A program made the translations under genes and the position numbers. From a bacterium (GTDB lineage Bacteria > Chloroflexota > Dormibacteria > Aeolococcales > Bog-877): 64,000 nt of DNA. The stretch lies in assembly GCA_021795235.1 (NCBI GenBank), contig JAJYPP010000001.1, positions 62,001 to 126,000 on the forward strand. The letters run 5' to 3'. The notes beneath the pieces were generated by a model, which worked only from the letters and a program-made list of their open reading frames with translations, ran no database searches and was not told the DNA's origin. Shown piece by piece: positions 61,239-64,000 of this stretch (positions are counted from its first letter, which is position 1; each line of letters begins with the position of its first letter).

Positions 61239-62192
61239 ATGGCGAAGCGAACCCAGGTCGTTGGCGCCACAGCGCTGGCGTTGGGACTTCTGGCCCTGGC
61301 GGGCTGCGGCTCGTCCCCCGCTCGCCGGAGTGACAAGCTGGTTGCGGCCAGGGTTCTGAGCACGGCCAATCGCACCGCTCTGTCGACCAGCTTCACCGCC
61401 CGCATGAAGGGGACGGTCCGGTTGACCCTGAGTGGGGTTGCTGGTCTGCCGAGTCAGACCCTGCAGCGGTTACAGCAGTTGCAGCAGCAGCTCAATTCGA
61501 CCTCGATCTCCGGCTCGATCCGTTTCCAGAGTCCCACCGAGTTTGAGGTCACCTACAGCTTTCCTCCGTTCCTGTCATCTCCCCTGGAAGTGATCTATGC
61601 CGGTGGAGCCAAATACGCCAGCCTGAACGGCACCCAGTGGCACCGGCTGGGCCCGTCCGGCGGTGCCGCGTCACTGGGCAACATGCCGTTCGAGGTCGGC
61701 AGCCTGCCCGGGGAACTGAGAGCCCTGGGGACCGCGGCCAGGGGGGCCACCACCATCACGACCCTGCCGGCTGCGACCATCGATGGGGTGGCGGTCGATC
61801 ACGTGCGAGCGGTGGTCTCGGGCGGTGGCCTGGATCGGATCCTGACCGGCGGCCTGGGCGCTGGCAGCTCAACTGCCGGTTCAGGTTCGGCGGTGCCCGC
61901 GCTGGCGGCGTTGATCAACTTCCAGCCGGCGACGGTCGACACCTATATAGGTCGGCGCACCAAGTTGCCGCTGCGTGAGTCCGCCAGCGGCGGGGCGAGT
62001 CTGAATCTGGCAGCGCTATCCCTGCTCGGGTCGACGGCCGCCGCCCAGGCCAAGGGAACCGTGGCGCTCGGGCTTGACTTCACGGTCAACTTCAGCGGTT
62101 ACGGCTCCCACGTCTCCATAGCCGCGCCCAAGAATGTCGTGGCGGGGCCGCTAGCACTGCCGTCCCCGCCCTCCCTCAGCTCTCTGCCCTAA
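61239..62192 (+). CDS. LppX/LprG-like lipoprotein
   Basis: This is a 317-residue lipoprotein. The signal peptide MAKRTQVVGATALALGLL ends in the lipobox LAGCGSS, lipidated at Cys24 or so. The body has the LppX_LprAFG pattern: a SLxFTxRMKGTVRL-like first strand, a helix rich in Gln (QRLQQLQQQL), and YIGRRTKLPLRESASGG near 240. Homologues carry lipids or glycolipids across the envelope. TACGAT ends 6 nt before the ATG, so the message is probably leaderless. It is divergent from ppk. Confidence 0.85.
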   Translation: MAKRTQVVGATALALGLLALAGCGSSPARRSDKLVAARVLSTANRTALSTSFTARMKGTVRLTLSGVAGLPSQTLQRLQQLQQQLNSTSISGSIRFQSPTEFEVTYSFPPFLSSPLEVIYAGGAKYASLNGTQWHRLGPSGGAASLGNMPFEVGSLPGELRALGTAARGATTITTLPAATIDGVAVDHVRAVVSGGGLDRILTGGLGAGSSTAGSGSAVPALAALINFQPATVDTYIGRRTKLPLRESASGGASLNLAALSLLGSTAAAQAKGTVALGLDFTVNFSGYGSHVSIAAPKNVVAGPLALPSPPSLSSLP

Positions 62193-62684
62193 GCACCTAG
62201 CCATAAGTTTTGTCCTTGGGCAAGACGATGGTCAGGTCCGGCACGCACCACCGATGCGCCGACGTGGTCCCCGCGGGCGAGTGCCGTTGGGAGCTCATCC
62301 GGAGTGGTCGGCGGTGCAGACCCGGCACTTTGCCGAGCAGTCCGGCGCCATCTGGCGCTGGCCTGTGTCCTCCCGTCGCGACGTCTGCGGAGACGTTCTA
62401 GCGGAGCAGCACTTGACTCGGCCAGGGCCGCTTGAAGCCCTGGGATCTGGGCCGGGGCGAGCCTGGCAGCTTCTGAACCCCAGGCAGGGCCCGGGGTTCA
62501 GAAGCAGTAAGACGATGGCGCCCATCACCCCAGTGAGTTGGTGACGATGGCGAGAGCGGGGACATGACAACAAGTAGAGCAGAAACGGAACAGATGTGTG
62601 GCGGTGGGTATCCCTGTGGCAACACACCTGAGCATGGCACGGCCGCCTCGCAGTCAGCGTGGCTCCCGAGCCAGGCTGACAAGA
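62193..62684. other. 492-bp gap with a long hairpin
   Basis: No frame encodes a recognisable protein. The notable structure is a perfect 13-bp inverted repeat, GCTTCTGAACCCC at 62469-62481 and GGGGTTCAGAAGC at 62493-62505, with an 11-base loop. It sits between the convergent lipoprotein and gatD genes, so it may end transcription from both sides, although no U tract follows. Confidence 0.5.
62469..62505. terminator. Bidirectional terminator-like 13-bp perfect stem
   Basis: Thirteen paired bases with an 11-base loop lie between convergent genes. There is no T-run on either side, so if it works as a terminator it would be the L-shaped (stem-only) type reported for actinobacteria. Confidence 0.45.
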
Positions 62685-63488
62685 CTATTGGCCACCTGCC
62701 CTAGCCACCAGGCCCCGGCCCAGCAGCCGCCAGCCCGGCAACCGGGGAGGGTGCAGGGTCACGGCTACCGCCTCCCGCCGGGCCGCCGCCTCCAGGGAGT
62801 CGTCGAGTTCGGCCAAGACCTCACCTCCCAGCGCTGTCCGCAGCCACCAGTCCGCCAGGCTGGGATTCTTGGGCAGCAGGGGCCCGTGGAGGTAGGTTGC
62901 CACGACACTTCCCCGCCAGGCGCCTTCAACGCCGCTGGCGCCATCGTTGCCGCTGCCGCGCAGCACTCCTCCCAGAGGGGACAGACCACGATGCAGGAAG
63001 GTCCGGCCACTGTGGTTCTCGAAGCCCACCAGCAGTGGCTCGCGAAGGCCCAGGGCCGGGTCCGCCTCGACCATCAGATTCCCGACCAGCCGCCGGGGAC
63101 TGGCCTCGGTGTGCAGAGGCAGAAGGCCCAGGCCGGGTATCCTGGCGCCCGCGCCGGTCAGGTAGTGGGTGCCCAGCAACTGGAAACCTGCGCAGACCGC
63201 CAGCAGGGGCCGGCCGGCCGCGACCGCGGCGTTGAGGCCGGGGCCCTTGTTGGTGATCAGGTCCTCGGCCACGGTTCCCTGGTCCAGATCCTGCCCTCCG
63301 CCCATGAAGAACCCGGAACAGGAGGAGAGCAGGCTGGTGGAGGTGCCGCCCAGCCCGATCTCAACCACCTCCAGGGCGATGTCCCGCAGACGCGCTCGGC
63401 GGACGAGGGCCAGGATGTTGCCCCGGTCGCCGTACAGGTTCATCTCCTTGGGGTAGAGATGCCCCAGTCTCAGGCGGCGCTGGCTCAT
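62685..63488 (-). CDS. gatD: Lipid II isoglutaminyl synthase, glutamine amidotransferase subunit GatD
   Basis: This is a 267-residue type 1 amidotransferase of the CobB/CobQ-like group. It begins RLRLGHLYPKEMNLYGDRGN, the GatD/CobQ-like start. The nucleophile is Cys99 in LLAVCAGFQLLG, and the catalytic His201 is in YLHGPLLPKNP. ATG 63488 lies in an ATGA overlap with the murT stop; the frame beyond it is not used. GatD supplies ammonia to MurT, which amidates the D-Glu of lipid II to D-iso-Gln. Confidence 0.95.
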   Translation of the reverse strand: MSQRRLRLGHLYPKEMNLYGDRGNILALVRRARLRDIALEVVEIGLGGTSTSLLSSCSGFFMGGGQDLDQGTVAEDLITNKGPGLNAAVAAGRPLLAVCAGFQLLGTHYLTGAGARIPGLGLLPLHTEASPRRLVGNLMVEADPALGLREPLLVGFENHSGRTFLHRGLSPLGGVLRGSGNDGASGVEGAWRGSVVATYLHGPLLPKNPSLADWWLRTALGGEVLAELDDSLEAAARREAVAVTLHPPRLPGWRLLGRGLVARAGGQ

Positions 63489-64000
63489 CGGGAGGATCTC
63501 TCGGGTGCGCCGGACGATCCCGTCCCGCCCCCCAACAGCCGGTGCCATTCCAACATGGCGGTGTAGGTGACCAGGGCTGGCACCGGGATCTCGGGATCCG
63601 CCAGCTCGGCCACGGCATCGAGGGCGGACTCGGCCTTGGGCCGCACCAGCAACTGTTCCCCGGAGACCCCAGCGTACCCCAAGCGGAGCGCCAATTCGTG
63701 GGCCCGGCGACCGGAGACCACCACCTTGACCGTCCGATCTCGGCTGATTCGCTCCATCTCCACATCCCAGATCCAGGAGACATCTCGTCCGTCTGCCACC
63801 AGGTCGTTCAGGGCCAGTGCGATGACCGGGCTCCGGTCCAGATCCAGGACGGCTCCCAGGTTCTCCTCCAGCCCTGAAGGGTTCTTGGCCAGCATGAGAC
63901 GGATCTGGGCACCCCTCCAGGGCTTGACCTGGAACCTCCCGAAGGCAGGCTGGAAGTTGCTGAGGCCGTCCGCAATCTGGTCCGGGGACACCCCCATGGC
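63485..64000 (-). CDS. murT: Lipid II isoglutaminyl synthase, ligase subunit MurT, C-terminal part (cut by window edge)
   Basis: The last 171 residues of MurT; the frame is open to base 64000. FGRFQVKPWRGAQIRLMLAK, NPSGLEENL and ALNDLVADGRDVSWIWDVEME are the MurT C-terminal Mur-ligase-like signatures, including the NxxxADGxDxSWIWD motif. The N-terminal ATP-binding and zinc-ribbon parts lie outside the window. It is coupled to gatD by ATGA. Confidence 0.95.
   Translation of the reverse strand, partial: AMGVSPDQIADGLSNFQPAFGRFQVKPWRGAQIRLMLAKNPSGLEENLGAVLDLDRSPVIALALNDLVADGRDVSWIWDVEMERISRDRTVKVVVSGRRAHELALRLGYAGVSGEQLLVRPKAESALDAVAELADPEIPVPALVTYTAMLEWHRLLGGGTGSSGAPERSSR

Noticed and set aside
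1-64000. CRISPR arrays, rRNA genes and a replication origin
   Set aside because: No regularly spaced repeats, rRNA signatures or DnaA-box clusters with dnaA/dnaN were seen.

Overview
The window is high-GC bacterial chromosome with short gene gaps and many 4-base start/stop overlaps. Several genes point to a Terrabacteria lineage near Actinomycetota and Chloroflexota: a bS22-type micro ribosomal protein, F420-type oxidoreductases, a mycothiol-type DinB/maleylpyruvate isomerase protein, MurT/GatD, a MarP-like periplasmic protease, an InhA-like enoyl reductase and LppX/LprG-like lipoproteins. Candidatus Dormibacterota fits, but that placement is inference from gene content only.

Left end (1-6.5 kb). 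The tail of a type I restriction HsdR gene is followed by an AbrB-like small protein. Then comes a compact integrative element ordered like an actinomycete integrative and conjugative element: GntR (KorSA-like) repressor, FtsK-type transfer ATPase, Rep-like protein and XRE-type small regulator, all on +, then a methyltransferase cargo gene and a tyrosine integrase on -. The integrase lies beside the 3' end of a tRNA-Arg(ACG) gene, the likely target.

Housekeeping block (6.5-28 kb). tRNA-Leu is followed by tig, clpP, a stand-alone ClpX-type zinc-ribbon protein, clpX, metE and valS. Next are four translationally coupled membrane genes resembling divergent NuoL/J/N-type subunits with almost no lysine. 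They are followed by maf, a DUF11-like lipoprotein, rplU-rpmA-obgE-nadD-rsfS, an F420-type oxidoreductase and an N-terminal-nucleophile asparaginase.

Middle (28-42 kb). This part holds a bifunctional class A PBP, an AAA ATPase of unknown role, a 334-bp IS607 relic, tRNA-Ala(CGC), bS22, a HIT hydrolase and a maleylpyruvate-isomerase-like protein. A poorer accessory stretch follows, with HTH remnants, a VapBC pair with a substituted toxin active site, a small membrane protein and a frameshifted phosphoesterase. It ends with TetR coupled to a ClC channel and with tRNA-Ala(GGC).

Right part (42-64 kb). Here are a response regulator/histidine kinase pair, a Fur regulator coupled to a nickel/cobalt-type membrane protein, a GH63-like glycosidase, an LCP protein coupled to a beta-propeller protein, an InhA-like FabI, MarR coupled to an MFS exporter, and a MarP-like protease. 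Two divergent IS607-family copies follow (one with tnpA only, one with tnpB and a deleted tnpA). The window closes with a membrane protein, ppk-PPOX-rpiA, an LprG-like lipoprotein and the gatD-murT pair that amidates lipid II.

Two features run across the window. At least nine genes have a TANNNT hexamer exactly 6 nt before the start codon, which is the layout of leaderless transcription. Operator-like repeats overlap the promoters of the gntR, vapB, fur and marR regulators.
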